From: Comamonas resistens
GTDB taxonomy: Bacteria > Pseudomonadota > Gammaproteobacteria > Burkholderiales > Burkholderiaceae_C
NCBI RefSeq assembly: GCF_030064165.1
Contig: NZ_CP125948.1
Coordinates: forward strand, 1-10,050
Length of the DNA stretch: 10,050 nucleotides
Direction: 5' to 3'
Both the position numbers and the translations under genes were made by a program. Position 1 is the first letter of the stretch. Every line of letters starts with the position of its first letter. Under the pieces are notes generated by a model. The model saw nothing but the letters and a program-made list of their open reading frames with translations. It ran no database searches and was not told the origin of the DNA. Below, piece by piece: positions 9,968-10,050 of the stretch.

Positions 9968-10050
9968 GATTTCAAGTGAGTAGATGAATGGCTAATCATA
10001 TACTTCAATACTCATTTGAACTAAGTATCATATGAGGCAATGTTGTGCAG
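9968..10050. promoter_or_regulatory. AT-rich upstream region of parA, candidate operator/centromere
   Basis: AT-rich DNA with short repeated elements: GAGT (9978-9981), ACTC (10010-10013), and several AAGT/ACTT tetramers with ATAC/GTAT neighbours. ParG of TP228 binds ACTC boxes separated by AT-rich spacers, and type Ib centromeres usually lie upstream of parA. The window ends here, so the site may be incomplete. Confidence 0.4.

Noticed and set aside
1..10050. Window as a complete circular plasmid.
   Set aside because: No sequence shared by the two ends; circularity cannot be shown from this sequence.
1..10050. tRNA or rRNA genes.
   Set aside because: No cloverleaf-like or conserved rRNA sequence was recognised.

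Overview
The window looks like part of an accessory plasmid from a betaproteobacterium, probably Comamonadaceae or a related Burkholderiales lineage. This rests on gene content and on the GC-rich codon use of the backbone, and was not tested by a search. Backbone genes are a ColE2-type replication initiator with its origin, a kfrA gene with its operator region, and a type Ib parA/RHH partition pair. The ends of the window cannot be shown to join, so it is treated as a segment of a larger replicon.

Layout. 1-190 is the rep leader, with a candidate leftward antisense RNA, its terminator, and a large leader hairpin. 191-1123 is rep, and two 30-bp copies of a ColE2-type origin core follow at once (1120-1212). 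1213-1960 has no gene I can support, but ends in an AT-rich operator region in front of kfrA (1961-2899). A small convergent gene (2904-3140) comes next. 3141-4000 is mostly non-coding and carries two sets of 11-bp tandem repeats plus a diverged copy of a repeat also found at about 1300. 3980-4389 holds a dif/cer-like site, a truncated antitoxin copy and a 271-bp internally deleted IS3-family element. That element abuts a 5'-truncated gene for a membrane protein (to 4897).

4906-7185 is a sharply AT-rich, four-gene leftward operon. It encodes an AAA+ ATPase of the classic AAA type, a small one-TM protein, a small soluble protein and a membrane protein with about three TM helices. The genes are packed with gaps of 1-12 bp. 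The two membrane proteins end in similar acidic tails (SDELELELS and DDEIELDD). The operon sits between a broken gene on each side and replaces the 5' part of a HigB-like toxin gene. I recognise the ATPase family but not the system. It is the best candidate here for an undescribed function, possibly host defence or membrane-protein handling.

7341-9110 is a toxin-antitoxin cluster: a truncated toxin with an intact HigA-type antitoxin, an intact HigB-2/HigA-2-like pair on the minus strand, and an intact RHH/RelE pair on the plus strand. 9135-9967 is the parA/RHH partition operon on the minus strand.

A perfect 121-bp direct repeat (3998-4118 and 7831-7951) brackets the segment with the IS remnant, the AAA operon and the orphan antitoxin. 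Each copy is joined to a dif/cer-like site whose 7-bp core is inverted between the two copies. Together with the toxin-antitoxin modules this suggests modular plasmid DNA shuffled by Xer-type recombination, as known for pdif modules. That mechanism is an inference.
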